A stretch of 64,000 nucleotides of DNA from Apium graveolens (taxonomy: Eukaryota; Streptophyta; Magnoliopsida; Apiales; Apiaceae), in contig NC_133647.1 in assembly GCF_009905375.1 (NCBI RefSeq), positions 133,130,088-133,194,087 of the forward strand, written 5' to 3'. Shown piece after piece: positions 1 to 9,958 of this stretch (position 1 is its first letter; each line of letters begins with the position of its first letter). The notes below the pieces were generated by a model. The model ran no database searches. It saw only the letters and a list, made by a program, of their open reading frames with translations, and was not told where the DNA came from. The translations under genes and the position numbers were made by a program.

Positions 1-1047
1 TACTTTGTTTATCTTATTACTAAGTCAAAAACTAGAATAGTGCTTCTTATCTGTTAAGTTCTGATGTTAGTAAATCTGATGGATGTACTAAGTGCTGATA
101 AGCCTCACTTATCAAAAGAAAAATAAAAGAAAAGTAATAAAAATCAGGTACTCCTTTGAGATCTAGAGTAAAAATGTGGAAGGGAAGATCCAAGTGCATT
201 GCTGGTATTAAGTAATATGCATTAGAAAAGCAAAATAAAATTTTCTTGGTGACTTTTCACACTCTATGATTACTGGAGAAATACTGATAGCAGCATAAAT
301 TCTGATAAGCAGTCGTGACTCACTTACACTGAGAAGCCATTGTAAAATAGAATTTTAAAAGATGCATAAAATGAGCACAAAACAGTTGAGGTGGACTCAT
401 GCATGAACTCATTCTAAAGTAGACTTCAGAATAATGATAGATTTTGAGTAAAATTCTTTGTTATGCCTTATTTCTAAGATGTACTGAAGTGAATCAGACT
501 TTACTCTTTGTCTGATATTTAGCTTAATGCACACACATACACTCCATATGAATGATAAAAATTACAGTGGTGATAAATATTATTTTTGATGAACAGTTTA
601 TGTGTCAGATTGCATAAATTCTGAGGACAAGTTATGATGGAAGTTCTTATGATTAAGCTCTGATGAAACCATATCAGTATTTGCGTGAAGAATTATAGGA
701 ATACACATTCACTTTTCGAGTTAAGGAGCCATATTCTGATGACTTTTAAATCCTGATAATAATCAAGTTCTGATGCTGACGTGACAGTATATATTTACTT
801 GGTTTACTTTTGGTCATTACTTGAACGATAATATTTTTACAGAATATTGGTTAATGTGAGATAAAATAGTCATAATCATTATGGGTTAGTGGTTAACGTG
901 TATGTCCTGAAAAACTGCCTATGCACGGTAATTATTGCTTATTTTACGTGCCCATTAACTCTTTTTCTAACCGTTTACTGACTGTTCACATGGTGCCAGG
1001 TGTAAAGTGTATTCCATGCTTCAAAAATATGACTTTTGAGTGGAGAG

Positions 1048-1137
1048 TATATATATGAGAGATAAAAGATTTTCTAATCTTTTACTTACTTTTCTATTCT
1101 AAATCTCTTTTACTGTCTCTCTCTCTCTCTCTCTCTT
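1048..1137 (+). promoter_or_regulatory. Candidate internal promoter/leader: TATA run plus CT repeat
   Basis: A TATATATAT run lies at 1048-1056 and a (TC)n stretch at about 1115-1137, roughly 60 bases downstream, with the ATG of the post-pol ORF at 1221. A TATA box followed by a pyrimidine-rich leader is a common plant core-promoter arrangement. Chance is possible in AT-rich spacer DNA; no transcript evidence is available. Confidence 0.25.
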
Positions 1138-1204
1138 TTATTTTCTAAAGCTGTTTTTCTCTCAGGAGTTTTTACAAACACTTTGCAAACATTCTCTTAT
1201 TCAC

Positions 1205-1218
1205 TTAATTTCTTACAG
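1205..1218 (+). promoter_or_regulatory. Candidate 3' splice acceptor before the post-pol ATG
   Basis: The T-rich stretch ending TTTCTTACAG stops two bases before the ATG at 1221. It fits a plant acceptor and would let a spliced subgenomic RNA start at this ORF. No donor was identified, since it would lie outside the window. Confidence 0.25.
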
Positions 1219-1220
1219 AG

Positions 1221-4200
1221 ATGGCACCAAAAGACATAATTTTTGATGGAGCTAAGTTTGTTCCTAATAACGTCTCCGCTATTCTTAGCAAGTCAGAAGC
1301 CCCATCAGAACTTCACTTCGTTAAGGACTTTCTTGCTAGTTCTGATATTGGGTACGCTCTGACCGAACTTGATGCAGTCTCTGGTACTCAAGTACTGGAG
1401 TTCTGGAGAAGCGGAGTATATGATGATGGTGGTGCTCAAGGGTCCCCAAGTATTATTTTTTCATCAGTGGAGGATGAGCATGTCGTGACATTGGCTACGA
1501 TTCGACAAGCACTGCAGCTGCCTGAGAACCTTGTTTATTCTACTGTTGAAGAGCCAGTTTTTTAAAACATGATGGCCAGTCTGGGGTATGAGAGGACATT
1601 GGCCAAGCTGGGTCAGTTGAAGAAATCCTATATAAGGAGGGAATGGAGTTTCTTCTTTGACTGCATAACCAAGGCTTTTGCAAACAAATGTTCTAATTTC
1701 GATGCAATTCCCATATTCAGCCAACAAATTGGGTATGCTCTCATAAATCAAACTGGTTTTGATTATGCAAGTGTTGTCTTAGGTTTTATTGGGGATAGAA
1801 TGACAGAAGATAGAAATACTGTTTATTTTGCTAGATTCTGTCAGCTTATCTATAGTTTTTGTTGTGATGATAAGCCCTAATCAGCTAGTGAATTAATTTC
1901 ATCATTCAGACTAGCTAAAAGAGCTTTTAATGACTTATTATCTACTGATAATAAGAAGGCTGTGTTAAGACCCCTCCTAGTTCCTTTATCTGTCAAACAA
2001 ACCTTAATAACCTATGATCTAGTTAAATATACTGAACTATATCCTGATGTTAAACCATCCGAACCTCTTTCATCAGCACCTACCACCTCTACACAAATAC
2101 CTCAAACTTCTCAACCTCAACCTTCAGATCCTACAGTGCAGCCTTCATCTTCCAAACCCAAGAGGACTAAGAAAGTACCTCAGACACAATAAAAGAGAAG
2201 GATAATTATTCTGCGAGATGAATCAGATACTGAGGAACATGTTCCCATATCAGAACCTGTTGTTGTAGAAGCTGAGAAGGTTTCTTCTCAGAAAGATACT
2301 GTAACTGGGAGTTCTAGGCCCCTCAAAAGGCTTAGAAAGTTAAATTATGATGATAAAGCTCCTACAGTGTCTCCACCTTTGAAGAAATTAAAGAAACAGA
2401 GAGCTCATAGGGACATAGTTGAGTCAGATTCAGATGTAGTGGAAGCAGTTAAGGAAGGGGATCAGGAATCTCTGATCTCAACAGAACCAATTATTATTGA
2501 ATCACTTCCTTCTACACAACATGAAACTACTCAAGGCAAAATTCCTACACCTCACATGTCACCTATAGTTGATCCAGTACATCCTGAAGAACCAGGTACA
2601 AGTACTGAAATTAATATTCATAACTTGATTGTGCCTGAAGTTTTGTACTTGGAAGCTCCACCAATTCACCTCACTCCACCAGCAACATCAATTTTGGATG
2701 TTGATCAGAACCTGGTTACGGATCAGAATTTAGAGGATGATGTTGAAGCCTCTATAGCCTCTCATACTGCTATTTTATCCGAGGATGCTGATACTGCAGG
2801 ATCTACAAGTTCTGATGCTGCTAATGAAGAAATTACTGGTGAAGCTGCTGCTAATTTAGATGCTGATGCAACTGGTCCATCAGGACATGTACCTTAATAA
2901 ACAATTACTAAAACTGATTTGGTTAAGAAGTTTGTTATAGGGGAAACACCAGTACCTTGGAGTGAAACTCCTAGAGGAAAGGAGTGGACTAAGGAATGGA
3001 ACACAGTTAGTTTTCTTCCTTCTGAAAAGATTTTTGCTGAGCATCTGGCAAAAGCTGATGAAATGCTGATAAATGATGATTTTAAGGCACAGCTGAGAGT
3101 TACTGCATTGAGTACTAGGCACCTTCAGGGTCAACACTCAACAACTCATGCCAAGGTGAATAAAATTCAAGAAACTTTGATCCAGCAAGATATGAATGTG
3201 AAACTTGAAAAGAACAGATTTTTCAAGCCAGCCTTTGACAGAATTGCCTACATTGAGAAAACTCAGGAGAAGCAACAAACTCAAATTGAAGAAATTCTAA
3301 AGAATCAAGCTTCTGACCAAAATCAACTCAATGAGATCCAATCCTCAGTGGAATTTCTTGTCTCTCTTCTTTTACCTGCTGTTGCCAAAAAGGGGGAGAA
3401 AGTGATTAAGTCCAAATGCAAATTTATTCAGACACTGAAAGGAAAGGATGATGGAAATGATGACCAGGGAAACTCTAACAAGGGTAGAGGTCAAGGTCAA
3501 GGCAAAGGATTTTCATCAAGTAAAGCTAGAATTACAAGTCAAGGAACAAGTTCTGATACTGGGAGAAGAACAAGGTTTGATACTAGTAAAAGGATAAGTT
3601 CTGGTGAACATCTGGAACTTGATGAAGAAATTTCAAAACAGTTATTTCTTAAAGAAAATCCAGGAATGGACTTTGAGAGTCTAAAGGAAGAAGAAGCTAG
3701 ACTCAAAGCAGAAGGTGTCAAGACAAAATCTAAAGCTTTTGTTGTTGAAAAGAAATTTCCAAAGCCTAAGGGTATTGTGATAAAGGAAAGAACAAGTTCT
3801 GAGGCAACCAAAGCCAAATCACAAGTGGAAATTGATCCAAGGTCCAAGGGCAAAGAAAAAGTTGATGAACATGTAAAGGTTTATATGCCAGTCATGGATG
3901 AAGAAATAATTGATGATGTAGAAGATTCTAATCTTACTCTGATGCAAAAGTTGATTTTTCAAACAACCTCTGACATGGCTCATGTTGTTCAGAGTCAAGA
4001 TATAGTAAGTTCTGATATGACAATGAAGCAAGCAACCTCTGACATAGCTCAAGTTGGCTTGATATCAGAAGATAAGGAAAAGGAAACCTCTGACATTGCT
4101 CATGTTAAACCTTCAAAGATACTCCTACCAGGATTCACCAAAGCTAAACAGACTCAATCTTTGAAGACTGCAACAAGTGGTTTTGAAGCAAGAATTGTTA

Positions 4201-4885
4201 CAGGAAAGGAAGCAAGAGATAAATCTGGGTTGGGTAGTTCTGATGAAAGAAGAATACATAACACTACCAATGATCTGACTTCCTTAAGTGAACCAGGTGT
4301 TGGAGCAACTCCTGAAAGATTGAATTGACTTGATCTGTACAAATGGTTTACCATACCTTTTTGAAAGAACATATCTTGTTATATTTTATGACAGATGGAA
4401 GGGTATACCAGATTAAGCAGAATGCTATACCACTGAAGTATTTTGAGGAACTGGAACATGTTCTATTCCTACTTCAAGTAAAAGACAGATTAACAGATAG
4501 TGCTACAGGGTATTTAAAGTCTCAAATTCAAAGACAGAAGAAGTTTTATTCTGTAAAGTCTGACAGCACATACTGTCCCAAGTACAGAGGTCACAAAGGT
4601 GATATTGTCGAAATGAAGCCTAACTCTGCTAAGATTATAACTACTTTTCTAGGTTATAAAGCTGTGGAATTCAATCTAGAGTCTGACAAAGCATATCTGA
4701 TCAGACTAGATCAGGAGATAAGAAAAGCTAAGATAAATGATCTCAGAGCAGCTATTTTTTAAACTGGAGAAGATACAGCTGAATTGATAAATGCTAAAAG
4801 GAGGATGGTTAATGAACTTGAATATGCTGAGAGATGTTTGTTGAAGAACTATCTCAGAACAACTCTTGATATCAAAGAGATCTGA
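1221..4885 (+). pseudogene. Post-pol (env-position) ORF of copia A1, broken
   Basis: One reading frame runs from the ATG at 1221 to 4328, broken by four stops (1563, 1878, 2190, 2895) and a fifth at 4326. The homologous C-terminal part continues in another frame from about 4335 to the stop ending 4885, so a frameshift lies near 4330. The N-terminal block contains EWSFFFDCITKAFANKCSNF, matched by the A3 copy at 7.8-7.9 kb. After it come a Pro/Ser/Thr/Gln-rich linker, a Lys/Glu-rich region with a likely coiled coil (3230-3380), and three repeats of the type TSDIAHV (3966-4110). I see no clear signal peptide or membrane segment. The function is unknown; only its place after pol suggests an env-position gene. 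The start was chosen as the first ATG of the open block. Confidence 0.7.
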
Positions 4886-5068
4886 AATTGAAGCCAAGTC
4901 AAAGATCTACAACTGCTTAAATTCTGAAGTTTATACAGACTGAAGCTGTTATCAGAAGTTTAAGATGGTAAAGCTAAAAGGACTGTAAGTTGTAGCTATC
5001 TAGTCAAATTCTCATGCATTTGTACTTAATGTTTTTGACATCATCAAATATCTGCTAATTTACAAGTT
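4886..5068 (+). other. Non-coding tail between post-pol ORF and PPT (A1)
   Basis: A short AT-rich stretch with no reading frame of note. It separates the end of the post-pol ORF from the polypurine tract. Confidence 0.5.
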
Positions 5069-5077
5069 GGGGGAGAT
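5069..5077 (+). other. Polypurine tract of A1
   Basis: GGGGGAGA immediately precedes the TGTTAG start of the 3' LTR. This is the usual plus-strand priming site of LTR retrotransposons. Confidence 0.8.
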
Positions 5078-5685
5078 TGTTAGATATATTTGATAATGTC
5101 ATGTGTAATATGATTTGTGTTTAGTTTTCAGATCTTACTTAACAGGACAAATCAGTTCTTAACTGGAAATCAGCACTTATACTGAAGACAGAACTTAAGA
5201 TATCAGAACTTAAGTTATCAGAACTTAAGTGATCAGAAGATATTTATCAGGACTTAAGATGACTTTCAGATAAGACATGCGACTGATTGAAAGGAAAGAA
5301 GATCGAGACTAAGACAGAAAGAATTGTGCATGAAGAAAGAATTCTATGAAGAATAGAATACTTGGAAGAAAAGATAACTAGTTGATATATTTTAGGAAGC
5401 AGAATTATATTCCATATCAATTAGAATTTATCTTGTAACTGTGTAGTATATAAACACAGGCATAGGGTTTACACTATAAGTGTTATCATTATCGAAGTTA
5501 TTATTTTTTGTAACCCTAGCAGCTCTCATGTTAATTTGTTCATCACTGAGAGAGGAAAGTTCCATATTGTCACAGAGTTTATTGTATTGAATAAAATCTA
5601 TTTTCTGTTACTTGAGTTCTTATATTCGATTTGATTGTGCTAAACACTGTATTCAACCCCCTTCTACAGTGTGTGTGACCTAACA
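5078..5685 (+). repeat. 3' LTR of copia A1 (608 bp)
   Basis: The LTR runs from TGTTAGATAT to CCTAACA, with the ends supported by the polypurine tract on the left and the abrupt return of integrase coding sequence on the right. It has a TATA box (5447-5454) followed by a conserved segment found again in the A2 LTR at 37537-38034. Near the 5' end are three close copies of ATCAGAACTTAAG (about 5195-5240). Confidence 0.9.
5447..5454 (+). promoter_or_regulatory. LTR TATA box (A1)
   Basis: TATATAAA, followed by ACACAG, is conserved in sequence and position with 37796-37803 of the A2 LTR. It is the likely core promoter of the copia family. Confidence 0.6.
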
Positions 5686-6203
5686 AATTCTCAGCAACTG
5701 GAACACCTCAACAAAATGGAGTTGTGGAAAGGAAAAACAGGACACTCATTGAAGCTGGTAGGACTATGCTAGTGGAAGCTAATCTACCAACATACTTTTA
5801 GGCTGAAGCTGTCAACACTTCCTGTTATACTCAGAACCTGACTCTGATTAACATACATGGATTAAAACCTTACCAAATGATCAAGGAAAATAATCCAAGC
5901 TTAAAGCATCTCCATAGCTTTAGATGCAAGTGTTTTGTTCTAAGAACAAATCCTGAAATGCTTGGAAAATTTGACAGAAAAGCAGATGGGGGGATTATTG
6001 TTGGATACCCTTCATCAAAAGCCAACAAAGTTTTCAATATGAGAACGAGGACAATTTTTGAATCAATTGATGTTTCATTTCATGACAAGAAGATCACTGA
6101 GTTAACGAAGACACGCATGAAGAACTTGTGTTTGCAAATAAAAGACTCAAGTCAGGAGATAATTCAAATCCTGTTGACTTGTCCAATTCTGTTGACAAGT
6201 TAA
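5686..6203 (+). pseudogene. Copia integrase, C-terminal half (A3)
   Basis: The sequence resumes in frame right after the A1 LTR with the copia integrase motif GTPQQNGVVERKNRTL, which contains the catalytic Glu. It continues through the block HSFRCKCFVLRTNP and the GKFDRKADGGIIVGYPSSKA region typical of copia integrases. A TAG stop at 5799-5801 lies where the family normally has Trp. The frame is lost near 6100-6200 in the variable linker. The catalytic Asp residues would lie left of the A1 insertion. Non-functional. Confidence 0.85.
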
Positions 6204-6496
6204 ATCCCGACACTGTGTCAGATTTGATGAAGATGCTGATCCTGACTTAGTGTTTCTTCATGAAGACCCATATGTTGAGGGGGAGCAACATCCACATACA
6301 TACAATGATAACTCTAGTGATTTAGATTTCGATGAAGTTGATGAATTAGAAAATACAGGATCAACTGGATATTCTTCAAATACAACACATAATAGCTCAT
6401 TAGGGGGGTAATCATTCAACTGGAAATGAAGATCAGTCTGGTGAACAGTCTACAAATGGAAGTTCTTCTCACTCAGGAATAGACATCACTAATACA
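6204..6496 (+). other. IN-RT linker of A3
   Basis: Acidic, Ser/Asn-rich linker sequence with frame breaks, as in the variable spacer between integrase and RT of copia elements. No domain is visible. Confidence 0.5.
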
Positions 6497-7246
6497 GTGA
6501 GAGCTTCACATGGAAATAATAGCACAAGTGCAGGGGGAGCATCGGGAAATGAGACTGAACTACCAAAGGCTTTAAAATGGATAAAAGATCATACACCTGA
6601 TCTTATCATTAGAGATCCTGAGGATGGAGTCCAAATTAGAAGTGCAACTGAACAAGAATGTCTCTATCACAACTTTCTTTCTAAAAAGGAACCAAAGAAA
6701 GTAGAAGATGCACTCAAGGATGCTGACTGGATTCAAGCAATGCAGGAAGAGTTTAATGATTTTGAAATGAATGAAGTTTGGAAACTGGTTCCAAGGCCAA
6801 AGAACAAATTAGTTGTTGGCACAAAATATATTTTTAGGAACAAGACAGATTCAGATGGCACAATAATCAGGAACAAAGCTAGACTTGTTGCAAAGGGATA
6901 TTCACAACAAGAAGGCATTGATTATGATGAGACATTTTCTCATGTGGCAAGATTGGAAGCTATTCGGATTTTTTTAGCATATACTGCACACAAGAAGTTT
7001 AAAGTCTTTCAGATGGATGTCAAGAGTGCCTTTATAAATGGAGAGTTAGAAAAAGAAGTATATGTTGATCAACCACCTGGCTTTATTGATCCCAAATTTC
7101 CTAATCATGTGTACAGACTTGACAAAGCTTTATATTGTCTCAAACAAGCACCAAGGGCTTGGTATGAAACACTTGCTAAATTTCTGATTGAAAGTGATTT
7201 CAAAATGTTTGAAAAGTTACTCCATGAGCTTGGGATGGTTAGCTAG
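6497..7246 (+). pseudogene. Copia reverse transcriptase, N-terminal half (A3)
   Basis: An open stretch of 249 codons carries the start of a copia-type RT. It includes [20 protein letters not shown], then [47 protein letters not shown] and QPPGF, and ends [11 protein letters not shown]. The frame leaves the family pattern after about residue 230 and stops at 7246, before the YVDD catalytic box, so the active site is missing and a deletion is likely at about 7200-7240. The ATG at 6497 is simply the first in the open stretch; in the family this region is internal to one gag-pol polyprotein. Confidence 0.85.
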
Positions 7247-7689
7247 AGAAGAATTTATTTGTCAGATATTGATCTCCTTAATCGGATCTTGTCACATTAA
7301 ATCCTAATGATGTAATCAAATTCTGATACTGGTTGTAAGTATGTTATGATTTTGTTCAATTATTTTTCTTAATTCATACTTGATATAAATTAAGTATATT
7401 AGAGAATTATTCTTGTGCATTATTATAGAGTTGTTCGTAATTTGGATATTTATGGTAGGATAATTGCTAGTTTTTAGGTGCAGTATCTTTTATGCTGCTT
7501 GAAAGTCGTGCATGTTTTACTTGTTTAACTAGAATTACACATTAATTTTACCATTAATTATTCTATCCAATCAGAATATTCCATGTGTATTAGTGTCTTG
7601 TTATCTCGATCTGATATAATTAGTTCATGCTTAATTATTATTCTCTATTTTATACATACACTATACACGCACTGCTTTTCTCTAGTTGA
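7247..7689 (+). other. Non-coding stretch between A3 RT and post-pol remnant
   Basis: AT-rich, with no recognisable coding sequence; the rest of RT and RNase H are absent. By position it corresponds to the spacer before the post-pol ORF plus deletion scars. Confidence 0.4.
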
Positions 7690-9958
7690 GGCAGCTTTGA
7701 AATTGCCTGAGCTGAATGGCAGGACACCAGTTATGACTTCTACTGCAACACTCTTTGATTGGGTCAGAGAGATTGGTCATAGCGTTGATTTCACTAAGGC
7801 TCGGGAGATGTTCAGAACAAAGCTACGAAAAGAATGGAATTTCTATTTTGACTGTATAAGCAGAGCATTTCTGAATAAGGTATCTAATTTTGATGCTCTT
7901 CCATTATCTTCACTGCAGATAGGTTACTCATTGATATATAGTCATACTTTTGATTATTGTAACACTATTATGCAATTCATAATAGCTAGATTTAGTGATA
8001 AAGCTGGTGGTGTCGGTTACACCAGGTTCTTATAATTGATTTTTACATATCTTTTGCTTGGTGAAAGTTTTGAAAAAGATGATTTGGTAATGGTCTTTCA
8101 AATCATTTTTAAATCTCTAATTGATTTAGAAAAAAAGGAAAGATACTTTCAGGAGAAATACAGTTTAACCAAGAGAATTGTGGGTGTTTTTGTCCAACAA
8201 AATGCCTAACAAGTACAATTTTTGAAATCCCGACACTATGGAACATGGCATATCCAACCCTATTCCTGACCACAGTGTTCATGTTTCTTCATTTAAATCA
8301 AAACACTCTATCACTTCTGGTTCTTCCCAAAAAGGATCAATTGGAAAATCTAAGACAATAGCTAAAACTGATGTGTCTCAGAGACAATCAGGTCTAAAGA
8401 TTATTTCACATTCACCTAAATTATTGGAGAAACAAGGTGGAGTAAGGAAGAAAAGTATTTCCTCATTACCAAGCATCGAGGAGAATGTAGGAAGAAAGAG
8501 AAGAAAGACTACAACTTGTGTTAAGCTGGTAGACGAGCCATCAGATATTAAGAGTGACAGTGATGGTCCAATTGTGTTGAAGATGCCTGCTAGACCAGTG
8601 GAGAATATTGGTGCTATTGCAGAAGAAGGCCAAATTTCAATTGCAGCTGCTAAGCCTAAGAAAATGAGACTTATCAAGGCAGCATAAAGAGTTTTAAAGC
8701 ACACATATGGTCTTCATGTATTGGCTGATATTACTCTGGATCAGGAGTCAACAAATCCTGATAAGTCATCATCAAATCCTGACAGGTCTCAAGCAGCTCC
8801 TGACAAGATAGTGACAAATCCTAATCAGACAACTACTAATTCTCAAACAACCAAAATTGATGAAATTGCTAAGGAAGTTGGTCTACAGAAGTCTATCAAG
8901 AGAAAAGCAAAGACTTTAATAGTTTATATCAGTAAAAAGATCAAGCTTCAATCACCACATAAGGGGTACAGTCCATAAGAACCATCTTCTCAAAGTGAAG
9001 ATGCACCTGTTAATTCCCCAGCTACACAAGAACCACCTACTCAAAGTGTAGGTGCAAGCATTGAGATTCTTCTGACTATTCCTGACATTGCTCAAGGAAG
9101 TTATATTTCTGTGGCTGATGATATTCGGAAGACAGTACAAAACAGGAAAGCTCATCAGCAACAAATATTGCTCAATTAGATGTTGTTATCAATGATCCTA
9201 TTTTTCAGGGAAGCACACAAGAACCTTCAGTTTAAAGGATTGAAGAAGCTTCTACACCTCAAGTAACACAAGAACCAACTGGTCAAAGTTCTGTTGCAGA
9301 CTTCTTTACAAATCCTGATATAGGGTCAACTTCTGACAAGCAGCACATTTCTAGTTCAAGGATAATTCCTGATGCAGCTGTTCCTGACACAACACAACCT
9401 GATATACTGGTTACTTCTACAGACGCCATCTTGGTACAACCACTCAAGGCCATACTAATGGTTTCTACTGCTCAAGGTACATATCCTTCACACTCTATTT
9501 TATCTATTGACATGAATATGATTAGACCTTTACAAAGGAATACCTCTAGACATATGATCACATACAACTTTTCTCAGCCACCTCTTATTTTTGTAAGACA
9601 AACTTATCTGAGCCTTTCATGTGAAAATGAGAGAAAAGATTTAGAAAAAAGAAAAATTAAAGAGAGGCAAGATCCTTACCTGGAAAAAGGAGAGGTAGTT
9701 GAGTGTCTGGATTTAGTTAATCCTTGTGAGGAAACTCTGACTATTAAAAGTCACGAGATGAGCGGTGTGAAAAGTGATGATATCACTTTAAAATAAAAGA
9801 GAGATTTAGGTACTTATTATTATTTTCTTTCAGGATCTTTACAGGTTACTAAGCATTCTAAGTCAAGTCCTAATTTAAAGCTCAAAGGCATAGTTCCTGA
9901 TACTGATTCTGATGCTCCTGAGAAATCTTTTGGTGATGATGATGAGTCTGATGATTCC
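7690..9958 (+). pseudogene. Post-pol (env-position) ORF of copia A3, remnant
   Basis: Frames at 7690-8035, 8238-8687, 8721-8978 and later scraps (to 9796 and beyond) together resemble the post-pol ORF of A1. The best match is the block EWNFYFDCISRAFLNKVSNF (about 7831-7890) followed by QIGYSLIY, against FFFDCITKAFANKCSNF and QIGYALIN in A1. Downstream parts are Lys/Ser/Pro-rich and low in complexity, with repeated NPDKSS/NPDRSQ-type units. It has many stops and frameshifts and no intact start. Chromovirus B cuts it off at 9959. Confidence 0.6.

Larger units (their letters stand above)
1..1220 (+). other. Spacer upstream of the A1 post-pol ORF
   Basis: No coding frame is recognisable. The stretch is AT-rich and repeats short words such as TTCTGAT and GTGCTGATAAG. 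It ends in a TATA-like run, a CT microsatellite and an acceptor-like site just before the first ATG. By position it is the pol to post-pol spacer, which in Sireviruses can be long. Confidence 0.5.
1..5685 (+). mobile_element. Ty1/copia element A1, 3' portion (Sirevirus-like layout)
   Basis: This is the right-hand part of a copia-type LTR retrotransposon; its 5' LTR, gag and pol lie left of the window. Visible in order are a non-coding spacer (1-1220), a long broken ORF (1221-4885), a non-coding tail, a polypurine tract (5069-5076) and a 3' LTR (5078-5685). An ORF between pol and the 3' LTR is the layout of Sireviruses such as SIRE1, where it occupies the env position. The copia assignment rests on the related A3 copy, in which the same kind of ORF follows copia IN and RT. 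The element lies inside A3's integrase: A3 sequence begins directly after the LTR end. Confidence 0.75.
5686..9958 (+). mobile_element. Older Ty1/copia element A3, interior remnant
   Basis: The order is integrase C-terminal half, linker, RT N-terminal half, spacer, and a post-pol ORF remnant homologous to that of A1. Element A1 is inserted in its integrase on the left, and chromovirus B interrupts its post-pol ORF on the right at 9959. The order pol then post-pol ORF confirms the Sirevirus-like layout. It is strongly decayed and probably the oldest layer of the nest. Confidence 0.75.
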
